Below the pieces are notes generated by a model that was not told the DNA's origin, made no database searches, and saw only the letters and a list, made by a program, of their open reading frames with translations. Position numbers and translations under genes: made by a program. Of a DNA stretch of 64,000 bases, positions 50,786 to 59,043 are shown piece by piece (position 1 is the stretch's first letter; each line of letters begins with the position of its first letter). Origin of the DNA: Rhodocyclaceae bacterium (GTDB lineage: Bacteria > Pseudomonadota > Gammaproteobacteria > Burkholderiales > Rhodocyclaceae); NCBI GenBank assembly GCA_019455325.1, contig JACFMQ010000004.1, positions 62,001-126,000 of the forward strand. Direction: 5' to 3'.

Positions 50786-52576
50786 ATGAAGACGCCCCCG
50801 ATCCGCTACGCCATCCGCCCCGCCGACCCGGCCGCCCACCTCTACGAGGTCTCCTGCCGCGTCGAGCGGCCCGATCCGGCCGGCCAGCGCTTCGCGCTGC
50901 CGGCCTGGATTCCCGGCAGCTACCTGATCCGCGACTTCGCCCGGCACGTCGTCGCCATCGCGGCCGAGGCCGGCGGCAAGCCCGTTGCGCTGCAGAAGCT
51001 CGACAAGCACACCTGGCAGGCCGCGGCCGTGCCGGCGAAGCAGGCGCTCACCGTCAGGTGCACGGTCTACGCCTGGGATCTCTCGGTGCGCGGCGCGCAC
51101 CTCGACCGCACGCACGGCTTCTTCAACGGCACCAGCGTCTTCCTGCGCGCGCTCGGCCACGAGGACGCGCCGTGCCGCGTCGACATCCGGCCGCCGCAGG
51201 GCAGGGACTACGCCGGCTGGCGCGTCGCCACCGCGCTCGAACCGGCGCGCGGCGAAAAGGGCGCGGCCAAGGCGCACGGCTTCGGCGTTTATGCAGCGGC
51301 GGACTACGACGAACTGATCGACCACCCGGTGGAAATGGGCACGTTCGCACTGGCGAGCTTCAAGGCCTGCGGCGTGCCGCACGAGGTGGCGATCACCGGC
51401 CGCCACGACTGCGACCTCGACCGGCTCACCGCCGACCTGAAGACGATCTGCGAATGGCAGATCCGCTTCTTCGGCGAACCGGCGCCGATGAAGAAGTACG
51501 TCTTCCTCGTCACCGCCGTCGGCGACGGCTACGGCGGCCTCGAACACCGCGCCTCGACCGCCCTCCTCTGTTCGCGCGACGACCTGCCGCACAAGGGCAT
51601 GGACGGCGTGCCCGAGCGCTACCGGACCTTCCTCGGCCTCGCTAGCCACGAGTATTTCCACACCTGGAACGTCAAGCGCATCAAGCCGGCGGCCTTCGTC
51701 CCCTACGATCTGGCGCGCGAGAACCACACGACGCTGCTCTGGGCCTTCGAGGGCTTCACCTCGTACTACGACGACCTGGCGCTGCTGCGCGCCGGCGTCA
51801 TCGCGCCGAAGGACTGGCTGGAACTCGCCGCGAAGAACCTCGACGGCGTGCTGCGCGGCCCCGGCCGGCTGACGCAGTCGCTCGCCGAATCGAGCTTCGA
51901 CGCCTGGAGCAAGTACTACCGCCAGGACGAGAACACGCCGAACGCGGTGGTCAGCTACTACGCCAAGGGCGCGCTGGTGGCGCTCGCCCTCGACCTGACG
52001 CTGCGTTCCGGCACCCAGGGCAAGGTCTCCCTCGACGACGTGATGCGCGCGCTGTGGCGGCGCCACGGGCAGACCGGCGTCGGCGTCGGCGACGAGACGA
52101 TCCGCGAGATCGCCGAGGAACTCTCCGGGCTGAAGCTGAGGCGCTTTTTCGCCGACGCGGTGCACGGCACCGCCGACCTGCCGCTGGCGAAGCTGCTGAA
52201 GCCCTTCGGCATCGCGCTCTCGCGCGCGGCGGCGAACGCGGCGCCGTCGCTCGGCGCCAGGATCAACGGCGAGGGTGGCGGCAGCGGCGAAGTCCGGCTG
52301 GCCACCGTCTATCGCGGCGGCGCCGCCGAGCGCGCCGGGCTGGCCGCCGGCGACGCGTTGCTCGCCATCGACGGCATCCGCGTCACGCCGGCGACGCTCG
52401 ACCGCCGGCTGGCCCGCTACCGGCCCGGCGACGGCGTCGTCGTGCACGCCTTCCGCCGCGACGAGCTGCTTTGCTGCGAACTGCGCCTCGACCCGCCGGC
52501 GGTCGACGCCAGCCGGCTCGTCAGCGACGGCCGGCGCAACGCGCTGCGCGCCGGCTGGCTGGGCAAGGCTGCCTAG
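50786..52576 (+). CDS. M61 family peptidase with PDZ domain
   Basis: 596 residues, no signal peptide. N-terminal beta domain (PAWIPGSYLIRDFARHV), catalytic gluzincin domain with HEYFHTWNVKRIKP (HExxH zinc motif, about residue 288) and the downstream glutamate in LWAFEGFTSYYDDL, and a C-terminal PDZ domain (about 490-565; VRLATVYRGGAAERAGLAAGDALLAIDGI). M61 enzymes are glycyl aminopeptidases in Sphingomonas; substrate here unknown. Divergent from gltI, sharing the regulatory region. Confidence 0.92.
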   Translation: MKTPPIRYAIRPADPAAHLYEVSCRVERPDPAGQRFALPAWIPGSYLIRDFARHVVAIAAEAGGKPVALQKLDKHTWQAAAVPAKQALTVRCTVYAWDLSVRGAHLDRTHGFFNGTSVFLRALGHEDAPCRVDIRPPQGRDYAGWRVATALEPARGEKGAAKAHGFGVYAAADYDELIDHPVEMGTFALASFKACGVPHEVAITGRHDCDLDRLTADLKTICEWQIRFFGEPAPMKKYVFLVTAVGDGYGGLEHRASTALLCSRDDLPHKGMDGVPERYRTFLGLASHEYFHTWNVKRIKPAAFVPYDLARENHTTLLWAFEGFTSYYDDLALLRAGVIAPKDWLELAAKNLDGVLRGPGRLTQSLAESSFDAWSKYYRQDENTPNAVVSYYAKGALVALALDLTLRSGTQGKVSLDDVMRALWRRHGQTGVGVGDETIREIAEELSGLKLRRFFADAVHGTADLPLAKLLKPFGIALSRAAANAAPSLGARINGEGGGSGEVRLATVYRGGAAERAGLAAGDALLAIDGIRVTPATLDRRLARYRPGDGVVVHAFRRDELLCCELRLDPPAVDASRLVSDGRRNALRAGWLGKAA

Positions 52577-52585
52577 CCGCGGCGA

Positions 52586-52807
52586 TCAGCCATAGACCAG
52601 GCACATGCCGGACGCCGTGACCGGGCTGGAAAAGCGCCCGAGCAGGTAAAAGAAGGCGACGAGGCAGAGGATGGCGATCAGCATGCGCCGGCGCCGCCTG
52701 AGCCAGTCGAGCAGATCGGGAAGCAGGCGGCGCCGCGATGCCGCGCCGGCGGGGGCGCCTTCGCTGCCGTCGGATCGGGCGCCGCCCTCGGGATCGCCGT
52801 CGTGCAT
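52586..52807 (-). CDS. Small single-pass membrane protein
   Basis: 73 residues: a Gly/Ser/Ala-rich polar N-terminus, a basic patch (LLDWLRRRRR) and one hydrophobic helix (MLIAILCLVAFFYLLG). No family recognised. AAGGAC lies upstream of the ATG. Stop is 9 nt from the M61 gene stop in convergent orientation. Confidence 0.55.
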   Translation of the reverse strand: MHDGDPEGGARSDGSEGAPAGAASRRRLLPDLLDWLRRRRRMLIAILCLVAFFYLLGRFSSPVTASGMCLVYG

Positions 52808-52951
52808 GTTGTCGTCCTTGCCGGAAAGAATATCAGCCGACTCTTATATTTCATCCGGCGCGGACAGGTCAAGGCGGCCTCGGCCATCGTCCCGTCCGCT
52901 CGCGGTCGCCGCGCATGCCGGGCGGAATTCCACTCGCCCGCCCCCCGCGCC

Positions 52952-53452
52952 TCAATGCGCGATCGGCGCAAAGCCGGGGTCGTCGAAATGGGCCGCGTAC
53001 TTCTCCAGCGCCCCGATCACCCGCACCGCGCCGTCCCGGCGCTTTGCTCCCGGCGCCTTGCCGGCCATGCCCTCGGCGCCGGCGAGCAGTTCGGCGACGA
53101 CCACGTGCAGTTGCGCGTCGGCCGCCGCCGTCAGCCGACAGTCGGCGACGATCTGTCCGACCGCTTCCTCGACCTTGCCCGCCAGCCTGTCGTAGCCCTT
53201 CGCCGACAGCCGGTTGTCGTGGATGTCGGGCAGCGCGCCGGCGATCGCCTGACGGATGTGGCCCATCGACTGCCGCAGCGGCGCGTCGGTCTCCCATTTC
53301 TTGCCGGCGTCGAGTTGCAGCGTTGCCGCCGCGCCGTGTTCGTGCCCGTGTTCGTGCCCGTGCGCGTGGCCGCCCGCGGCCAGCGCCGGCCCGGCGCCCG
53401 CCAGATACAGCGCGCCGGCGAGGAGCAGCGCGTTCCTTTCGATGCTTTTCAT
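52952..53452 (-). CDS. Exported protein with histidine-rich N-terminus
   Basis: 166 residues. Signal peptide (MKSIERNALLLAGALYLAGAGPALAAG), immediately followed by GHAHGHEHGHEHG, a likely divalent metal-binding stretch. The rest is helical (LRQSMGHIRQAIAGALPDIHDNRLSAKGYDRLAGKVEEAVGQIVADCRL). No domain identified with confidence. Metal buffering or chaperoning in the periplasm is inference. Divergent from the intradiol dioxygenase. Confidence 0.7.
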   Translation of the reverse strand: MKSIERNALLLAGALYLAGAGPALAAGGHAHGHEHGHEHGAAATLQLDAGKKWETDAPLRQSMGHIRQAIAGALPDIHDNRLSAKGYDRLAGKVEEAVGQIVADCRLTAAADAQLHVVVAELLAGAEGMAGKAPGAKRRDGAVRVIGALEKYAAHFDDPGFAPIAH

Positions 53453-53599
53453 CTTTTCGATCTCCGTGGCGAATGGCGATGCCGGAGCGGCATCGACGGC
53501 TGAAACGGCCGGAAGGACGGAAAGTTCCGCGGCGCGCCGCCGAAATGCGCGGAACCTCGCGGCGATGTCCGCCTCCAATCGAAAAACCGGAGACGTCCG

Positions 53600-54247
53600 A
53601 TGTCCCTGTCGCCCCAGATCCCCTCGCTGACGCCGCACGCAAGGCTGCGCCGCCGCACCGTCGCCGCCGTCCTCGCCGCGGCGCCGGCGCTGTGGCTGGA
53701 CGCCTGGGCGCAGCCGGCGCGGCGGCCGACGCCGGCGCAGACGGAAGGGCCGTTCTATCCAACGGCGCTGCCGGCGGACGCCGACCACGACCTGCTGCAG
53801 AACGGCGCGCTGAACTACCCGGAGGGCCGGGCGGTCTGGCTCGAAGGCAGCGTCGCCGACCTCGACGGCCGGCCGGTCGCCGGCGCGCAGGTCGAGATCT
53901 GGCAGTGCGACCATGCCGGCCGCTACCACCACCCCGGCGACGGCAGCCGCGCCGATCCCCGCTTCCAGGGCTTCGGCCGCGTCACCGTCGGCGCCGACGG
54001 CCGCTACCGTTTCCGCACGATCCGGCCGGTGCCGTACAGCGGCCGCACCTCGCACATCCATCTCAAGGTGCGGCTGGGCGGCCGCGAGCTGCTGACGACG
54101 CAGGTCTACGTCGCCGGCGAGCCCGGCAACCCGCGCGACTTCCTCTGGCGCACGCTGGACGAGGCCGACCGCGCCGCGCTCACCGTGCCCTTCGCGCCGG
54201 GCGACGGCGGGCTGCGCGCCCACTTCCCGATCGTCGTCGCCGCCTGA
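53600..54247 (+). CDS. Exported intradiol ring-cleavage dioxygenase
   Basis: 215 residues. N-terminus RRRTVAAVLAAAPALWLDAWAQ looks like a twin-arginine-style signal. The dioxygenase core has the ferric ligands in order: Tyr in CDHAGRYHHPGDG, Tyr in RPVPYSG and the His pair in RTSHIHLKV, with TEGPFYP near the start, as in the protocatechuate 3,4-dioxygenase/catechol dioxygenase superfamily. Substrate unknown; no catabolic operon surrounds it. Confidence 0.85.
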   Translation: MSLSPQIPSLTPHARLRRRTVAAVLAAAPALWLDAWAQPARRPTPAQTEGPFYPTALPADADHDLLQNGALNYPEGRAVWLEGSVADLDGRPVAGAQVEIWQCDHAGRYHHPGDGSRADPRFQGFGRVTVGADGRYRFRTIRPVPYSGRTSHIHLKVRLGGRELLTTQVYVAGEPGNPRDFLWRTLDEADRAALTVPFAPGDGGLRAHFPIVVAA

Positions 54248-54286
54248 GCGCCGGCTGCTCGCGCTCGCAAATACCGGAGACGCGGC

Positions 54287-54739
54287 TCAGTCGCGGTGCA
54301 GGCGCTCGAACGTCGACGGCCCCACCGGCTGTGCCGTGAGCAGCTTCGCCAGCCGCTCGCGCTGCGCCGGCGTCAGCAGCTCGCGCTCGCGCAGCAGTTG
54401 CCCGACCACCAGTTGCTGCTGCACGTCCTGCAGCCGGGCGATGGCGGCGCGCTCGGCGTCGATGCGCGCGAGATCCGGGTCGGCCGAGAAGATTTCGGCG
54501 ATCATCCGGTCGCGATGGCCGCGCACCTCTTCCGCGCCGGCGGCGAGGCGGCCGAGGAAGGCGTCTTCCGCCTCGTGCCAGTGGCTACGCTGGCGCGCGT
54601 CGAGGCCGAGGTAGCGCGGCAGGCCGGGAAAGTCCTCGCCGGCGGCGCCGAGGCTGCGCCAGGCAACGGCGCCGACGACGCCGGCGTTGACCAGCAGCGA
54701 CAGGGCGAGCGCGACGCAGAGCCGCTTCGTCGTTTTCAT
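54287..54739 (-). CDS. Spy/CpxP/ZraP-like periplasmic protein
   Basis: 150 residues. One N-terminal membrane/signal segment (LCVALALSLLVNAGVVGAVAW) and a helical periplasmic part with Spy-like LTPAQRERLAKLL and ARQRSHWHEAEDAFLGRL. The family includes envelope-stress chaperones and metal sensors. It follows the anti-sigma gene with a 4-nt overlap, so it probably acts as sensor or effector of that ECF system. Confidence 0.75.
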   Translation of the reverse strand: MKTTKRLCVALALSLLVNAGVVGAVAWRSLGAAGEDFPGLPRYLGLDARQRSHWHEAEDAFLGRLAAGAEEVRGHRDRMIAEIFSADPDLARIDAERAAIARLQDVQQQLVVGQLLRERELLTPAQRERLAKLLTAQPVGPSTFERLHRD

Positions 54740-55230
54740 CGGGGCATTCCTTTCGTGTAGCAGGGGTCCGGGCCGAGGCAGACGCTGCCCGGCGGCATCG
54801 GGTCGAAGACGCGCATGGCGCCGACCAGCGCCGGCGGCGCGGCGGCCGCGGCACCGGGCAAGGCGCTGCCGAGACCGATGCCGAGCGCGAGCGAGGCGGC
54901 GGCGCCGAGCGTCGCCGGCAGCCAGACGAGCCAGCGGCGCGGCGTCCGCGGCCGCCGCGGCGCCGCCGCCGCCAGCCGGCCGTCGAGGACGCCGGCGAGG
55001 TCGTAGCCGAGCGTCTCGGCGCGCATCGACGCGAAGCCGGCGGCCAGTCCGCGCAGCGCGGCGACCTGTGCGGCGCAGGCGGGGCAGGCGGCGAGGTGCG
55101 CCTCGAAACGCCGCCGCGCGGCCTCGTCCAGTTCGCCGTCGAGCCAGGCAGAGACGGTTTCGGAGTCCGGCGGGTGGCCGTCGCTCCGATGGCCGGCGGG
55201 CCGGCGTTCGTCGGGTCGGTGTTCAGGCAT
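54736..55230 (-). CDS. Anti-sigma factor with zinc-finger HC2 domain
   Basis: 164 residues. Cytoplasmic anti-sigma domain with ETVSAWLDGELDEAARRRFEAHLAACPACAAQ, containing the H-x3-C-x2-C zinc motif; one membrane helix (WLVWLPATLGAAASLALGIGLGSALPG); short periplasmic tail with two cysteines (VCLGPDPCYTKG). It should hold the ECF sigma factor encoded just upstream, with which it overlaps by 8 nt. Confidence 0.85.
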   Translation of the reverse strand: MPEHRPDERRPAGHRSDGHPPDSETVSAWLDGELDEAARRRFEAHLAACPACAAQVAALRGLAAGFASMRAETLGYDLAGVLDGRLAAAAPRRPRTPRRWLVWLPATLGAAASLALGIGLGSALPGAAAAAPPALVGAMRVFDPMPPGSVCLGPDPCYTKGMPR

Positions 55231-55828
55231 CGCGGCGCTCCCCGGTATCGCGTTGGTAATGATCGAGGGCAGCGGCGCGGGCGCGGGCGAGGCGCGACTT
55301 GACGGTGCCCTCGCTGATCGCCAGCGTCGCCGCGATCTCGGCGTAGCTCATCTCCTCCAGCTCGCGCAGCAGCAGCACCTCGCGCTGCTCCGCGGGCAGC
55401 GACGCGAGCGCGCGGTCGAGCGCGGCGATGCGGCGGCGGTCGTCGAGGCGCTGCTCCGGGCGCGGCGCCGGATCGGGCCAGGCGGCCTCGCCCTCGTCCG
55501 GCGCCAGCTCGTCGAAGGCGAGGAAGCCGAGCGAGCGGCGGCGGCGCAGCAGATCGAGCGCGGCGTTGCGCGCGACGCGGAACAGCCAGGCGCGGAACGG
55601 CGCCTCCGGCCGCCACTCGGACAGCGACTGGAAGACCTTGAGGAAGGTCTCCTGGGTGAGGTCCATGGCCTCCTCGCGGCTGCCGACGAGGCGCAGCAGG
55701 AAGCGGAAGACGCGGTCCTGGTGGCGGCGCACGAGCGCGGCGAAGGCCGGCCGATCGCCGGCGCGGGCGCGGGCGAGAACCTCGTCCTCGTCCGCCGCCG
55801 CATCGCTTTCCGTCCGTTCCCCGAACAT
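55223..55828 (-). CDS. ECF RNA polymerase sigma factor
   Basis: 201 residues. Region 2: FAALVRRHQDRVFRFLLRLVGSREEAMDLTQETFLKVFQSL with FRAWLFRVARNAALDLLRRR; region 4: ALASLPAEQREVLLLRELEEMSYAEIAATLAISEGTVKSRLARAR. RpoE-like. Start ATG 55828 (MFGERTESD). With the zinc anti-sigma and the Spy-like protein it forms a three-gene envelope or metal stress module. Confidence 0.92.
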   Translation of the reverse strand: MFGERTESDAAADEDEVLARARAGDRPAFAALVRRHQDRVFRFLLRLVGSREEAMDLTQETFLKVFQSLSEWRPEAPFRAWLFRVARNAALDLLRRRRSLGFLAFDELAPDEGEAAWPDPAPRPEQRLDDRRRIAALDRALASLPAEQREVLLLRELEEMSYAEIAATLAISEGTVKSRLARARAAALDHYQRDTGERRDA

Positions 55829-55956
55829 CGCCCCCCGTGCATCCTCTTCAGCCGGCCAGCGCCGATTCTGCCGCGGTCGACCGCCGGCCGCGCGGTGAAC
55901 AACGAACGGCCGCGGCAAAAGTTCCGCCGCACCGTCCGGGCGCCGCGGCGGCGCGC

Positions 55957-57264
55957 TCAGCGCATCTCGAACGCTTCCCGGTGGAAGCGCGGCGCCAGGC
56001 CGAGCCGGCGCAGGCCGGCGCGCAGGGCGTCGGCGAGGCCGGTCGGGCCGCAGAACCAGATCTCCGAACGCCGGTCGGCGCCGAGCGCGGCGGCGTCGAG
56101 GCGGCCGCCGCCGTCGTCCGCGTGCACGTGCAGGCGCACGCCGGGCAGGCCGGCGCAGAGCGCTTCCAGCCGCGCGACGAAGCCGTCGCCGGCGCGCTCG
56201 CGCGTGCAGTAGTGCAGGTCGGCGGCCGGCGCTTCCGCCGGCGCCGCCTGCAGCGATTCGAGCCAGGCCAGGAAAGGCGTCACGCCAATGCCGCCGGCGA
56301 TCCAGATCTGGCGCGCAGCGCGATCGCAGCGGGCGATGTCGAAGCAGCCGTAAGGCCCTTCCACGGACACCGCCGCGCCCGGCCGCAGGCGCTCGCCGAG
56401 GCGCGCGGTGTAGTCGCCGAGCGCCTTGATCGCGAAGCGCACTCGGCCGTCGCCGCGGTCGGCGCCGGCGAGCGTGAACGGATGCGCGCCCTCGCGCCCG
56501 TCGAAGGTGACGAAGGCGAACTGGCCGGGACGATGGCCGGGCCAGCCCGCGCCGAGCCGGCAGACGACGTCGAGCACGCCCGGCGCCGGCCGCTCGACGG
56601 CGACGACCTCGCCATCGACCGCGCGTTTCCGGCCGACCCGGCCGGCGAGCACGTGCACCGCGCCATAGACGCCGGCGGCGAGGCACAGCGCGAGGACGGC
56701 GCCGGCCGGCTGCGACCACCAGGCGCGCGGCGCCAGCAGCGCGGCGTGGAAGGCGAGCATCAGGTAGAGCAGCGGCATCGCCCGGTGCAGGAAGCGCCAG
56801 GCGCGGTACGGAAAGCGCTTCCACAGCGAGACGACGAGGAGCGCCAGCAGCGCGTAGATCGCCCACTCGCCCATGTCGCCGGCAACATGGCGCAGGGTTT
56901 CGAGCGCGCCGGAAAAGCTCTCCTTCGGCGGACGCCCGGCGCGGCCGATGGTCGATTTCAGCAGGCCGCCCGACAGCTCGGCCAGCCAGTGCGCGGCGCC
57001 GAAGGCGACGGCGAGGATGCCGGCCCACTTGTGCGTGCGGTAGACCCGGTCCATGCCGCCGAGCGGCTTTTCCGCCCAGGCCGGCCGCGTCGCCAGCAGC
57101 ATGGCCAGCGACATGAAGGCGAGCGCGAGCAGGCCGCCGAGGAGAAGCGCCTCGCGCCGCGCCACCCAGAGCGGATGGGCGTTCGGCGGCACGGCGGCGA
57201 CGAGGAAGCCCCAGCCCCAGGCGGCGGCGATGAGGGCGGCGATGGCAGCGAGCAGGGTTTTCAT
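55957..57264 (-). CDS. Ferric reductase-like flavoprotein with heme-binding membrane domain
   Basis: 435 residues: signal/first helix, then a ferric-reductase-like membrane domain (to about 205) with histidines in RTHKWAGILAVAFGAAHWLAEL and LHRAMPLLYLMLAFHAAL, then an FAD-binding domain (AHPFTLAG, about residue 263) and an NAD(P)-binding domain (IWIAGGIGVTPFLAWLESL, EIWFCGPTGLADAL). It would move electrons from cytoplasmic NAD(P)H across the membrane to ferric iron or another acceptor. It follows a PepSY gene controlled by the adjacent two-component system. Confidence 0.9.
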   Translation of the reverse strand: MKTLLAAIAALIAAAWGWGFLVAAVPPNAHPLWVARREALLLGGLLALAFMSLAMLLATRPAWAEKPLGGMDRVYRTHKWAGILAVAFGAAHWLAELSGGLLKSTIGRAGRPPKESFSGALETLRHVAGDMGEWAIYALLALLVVSLWKRFPYRAWRFLHRAMPLLYLMLAFHAALLAPRAWWSQPAGAVLALCLAAGVYGAVHVLAGRVGRKRAVDGEVVAVERPAPGVLDVVCRLGAGWPGHRPGQFAFVTFDGREGAHPFTLAGADRGDGRVRFAIKALGDYTARLGERLRPGAAVSVEGPYGCFDIARCDRAARQIWIAGGIGVTPFLAWLESLQAAPAEAPAADLHYCTRERAGDGFVARLEALCAGLPGVRLHVHADDGGGRLDAAALGADRRSEIWFCGPTGLADALRAGLRRLGLAPRFHREAFEMR

Positions 57265-57304
57265 GGTCTTGGCAGAAAGCGCGGTTTATCGGTAGGAGGG
57301 CGTG

Positions 57305-57326
57305 CGGCCGGCCCGCGGGCCGGCCG
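57305..57326 (-). terminator. Hairpin between PepSY gene and ferric-reductase-like gene
   Basis: Perfect 22-bp palindrome of G+C (CGGCCGGCCCG and its complement), no T tract. Intercistronic structure with possible attenuation. Confidence 0.5.
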
Positions 57327-57344
57327 TCGTTCGGACCGCGCCGT

Positions 57345-57665
57345 TCACCTGCCGGCCGGCGCGGGGGCCGCCCGCTGGTCGCGGTAGCGGCGCTCGATCA
57401 CCTCGCCGCTCTTGGCGTCGACGTCGAGCTTGACGCGCCGGCCATCGCGGTCGGTGGCGTGCACCTCGTAGCCGCGGCGCTCGCGCTCGATCTCGTCGAT
57501 GTCGCGGTAGCCGGCGGCTTCCAGCTTCTGATACACCTGCGGGATGGTCAGCCCATCGCGGGCGGCGGCGGGCCGCTCTTCGGCGGCCAGGGCACCGCCC
57601 GCGGCGAGCGTCAGGCCGGCGGCGAGCAGCGCGGTACGGATCACTTGCTTGGCATTCACGTTCAT
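57345..57665 (-). CDS. Exported PepSY-domain protein
   Basis: 106 residues. Signal peptide (VIRTALLAAGLTLAAGGALAAEE), then a PepSY domain: LTIPQVYQKLEAAGYRDIDEIERERRGYEVHATDRDGRRVKLDVDAKSGEVIERRYRD. Small PepSY proteins are periplasmic and often belong to metal- or pH-responsive two-component regulons. It is divergent from the second PepSY gene and shares a control region with it. Confidence 0.85.
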   Translation of the reverse strand: MNVNAKQVIRTALLAAGLTLAAGGALAAEERPAAARDGLTIPQVYQKLEAAGYRDIDEIERERRGYEVHATDRDGRRVKLDVDAKSGEVIERRYRDQRAAPAPAGR

Positions 57666-57790
57666 GATGAGACTCCTTTTCGCTGTGCGGCCCGGTGCGG
57701 GCCGCGGGTTTCGGCAAAAGGCGCGGGATGCGCCGCCGGTCCGGCCTTCCATCCGGAACGACCGTGCAGCGAAGGATGCGCGACGCCGCC

Positions 57791-57805
57791 TGAACGAACG
57801 GTGAA
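57791..57805 (-). promoter_or_regulatory. Possible response-regulator box for the leftward PepSY gene
   Basis: Minus-strand TTCACCGTTCGTTCA contains two TTCA cores 11 bp apart, the same spacing as the box at 57811-57832, in the opposite orientation. Confidence 0.5.
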
Positions 57806-57810
57806 TCGGC

Positions 57811-57845
57811 CGTTCAGCTTCCGTTCAGCTTGCACCGCCTATAAG
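57811..57845 (+). promoter_or_regulatory. Promoter with 11-bp direct repeats for PepSY-regulator-kinase operon
   Basis: CGTTCAGCTTC (57811-57821) and CGTTCAGCTTG (57822-57832) form a tandem repeat ending 7 bp before a -10 TATAAG (57840-57845), so they occupy the -35 position. This is the usual layout for activation by OmpR/PhoB-family regulators. Confidence 0.75.
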
Positions 57846-57877
57846 ATCGTTTCGTCGCTCCACCGGAGACCGCCGCC

Positions 57878-58210
57878 ATGAACCGCCTCTCGCCGACCGC
57901 CCTCGCCGCCGCCCTCTTCCTCGCCTTCGCCACCGGCGTCGCGCCGGCGCGCGACGGGCACGACCACGACCGCGCCCGCCAGGCGCTGGAAGCCGGCGAG
58001 GTGCTGCCGCTGCGCACGATCCTCGAACGCGTCGAGCGCGAGCATCCGGGGCAGGTGCTGGAAGTCGAGCTGGAGCGCGACGACGGGCGCTGGATCTACG
58101 AGATCAAACTGCTGCGCGCCGGCGGCGCGGTGAGCAAGCTGAAGGTGGACGCCGCCGACGGCCGCGTGCTCGAACAGCGCTCGCGCGAAAGGCGGGGCGG
58201 CGGCCGCTGA
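57878..58210 (+). CDS. Exported PepSY-domain protein of the two-component operon
   Basis: 110 residues. Signal peptide (LAAALFLAFATGVAPARD), a short histidine-bearing start (GHDHDRA), and a PepSY domain (GEVLPLRTILERVEREHPGQVLEVELERDDGRWIYEIKLL ... LKVDAADGRVLEQR). Its stop overlaps the response-regulator ATG, so it is translated together with the two-component pair and may act as its periplasmic sensor or modulator. Confidence 0.88.
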   Translation: MNRLSPTALAAALFLAFATGVAPARDGHDHDRARQALEAGEVLPLRTILERVEREHPGQVLEVELERDDGRWIYEIKLLRAGGAVSKLKVDAADGRVLEQRSRERRGGGR

Positions 58211-58872
58211 TGCGCATCCTCGTCGTCGAGGACGAACCGACGCTGCGCGCGCAGCTCGCCGAGGCGCTGGCCGCCGCCGGCTACGCCGTGGATCGCGCCG
58301 ACAACGGCATCGATGCGCACTTTCTCGGCGACACGGAACCCTTCGACGCCGTCGTCCTCGACCTCGGCCTGCCGCGCCTGGACGGCCTCACCGTGCTGCG
58401 CCGCTGGCGCACCGCCGGCCGGCGCATGCCGGTGCTCATCCTCACCGCGCGCGACGGCTGGCACGAGAAGGTGACCGGCATCGACGCCGGCGCCGACGAC
58501 TACCTGGCCAAACCCTTCCACATGGAGGAACTGCTCGCCCGCGTGCGCGCGCTGATCCGCCGCGCCGGCGGCCACGCCAGCGCCGAGCTGCGCTGCGGGC
58601 CGCTGGCGCTCGACACGCGCAGCGGCCGCGTCGCCGTCGACGGCCGCGCGCTGTCGCTGACCGCCCACGAATACCGCGTGCTCGCCTACCTGATGCACCA
58701 CGCCGGCGAGATCGTCTCGCGCGGCGCGCTGACCGAGCACATCTACGCGCAGGACTTCGACCGCGACTCGAACACCGTCGAGGTGTTCATCGCCCGCCTG
58801 CGCAAGAAGCTGCCGCCGGACCTGATCGAGACCGTGCGCGGCCTCGGCTACCGGCTGTCGCCGCCGCCATGA
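58210..58872 (+). CDS. OmpR/QseB-family response regulator
   Basis: 220 residues. Receiver domain with acidic pocket (ILVVEDEPTLRAQLAEAL), phospho-acceptor in AVVLDLGLPRLDG and lysine in DDYLAKPFHMEELL; winged helix-turn-helix C-terminal domain (ALSLTAHEYRVLAYLMHHAGEIVSRGALTEHIYAQDFDRDSNTVEVFIARLRKKL). PhoP/QseB-like. It probably binds the 11-bp repeats at 57811-57832. Its TGA overlaps the first 83-bp repeat unit. Confidence 0.93.
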   Translation: MRILVVEDEPTLRAQLAEALAAAGYAVDRADNGIDAHFLGDTEPFDAVVLDLGLPRLDGLTVLRRWRTAGRRMPVLILTARDGWHEKVTGIDAGADDYLAKPFHMEELLARVRALIRRAGGHASAELRCGPLALDTRSGRVAVDGRALSLTAHEYRVLAYLMHHAGEIVSRGALTEHIYAQDFDRDSNTVEVFIARLRKKLPPDLIETVRGLGYRLSPPP

Positions 58873-58960
58873 GCGCCGCCGCCCGGCCGTCCGGAGGGGG
58901 CGCTCATATTCCCTTGGGGAGGATGTCGCGCAGCGACAGGAGGGTCGTCCAGTGAGCGCC
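58869..58960 (+). repeat. 83-bp start-codon repeat, copy B
   Basis: Begins ATGAGCGCC overlapping the regulator's stop and ends at GTGAGCGCC (58952). It contains TGTCGCGCAGCGACA and AGGAGGG, and a 28-codon ORF (ends SDRRVVQ) whose TGA overlaps the GTG of copy C. Same 83-bp period as the copy at 3445. Confidence 0.92.
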
Positions 58961-59043
58961 CCCGCCCGGCCGCCCGAAGGGGGCGCTCTCCCTCCCTTGG
59001 GGAGGATGTCGCGCAGCGACAGGAGGGTAGTCCAGTGAACGCG
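58952..59043 (+). repeat. 83-bp start-codon repeat, copy C
   Basis: Tandem with copy B. Begins GTGAGCGCC and ends at GTGAACGCG (59035), the start of the kinase gene. It encodes another 28-codon ORF ending SDRRVVQ with TGA overlapping that GTG; AGGAGGG 8 nt upstream is the kinase ribosome binding site. Confidence 0.92.
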
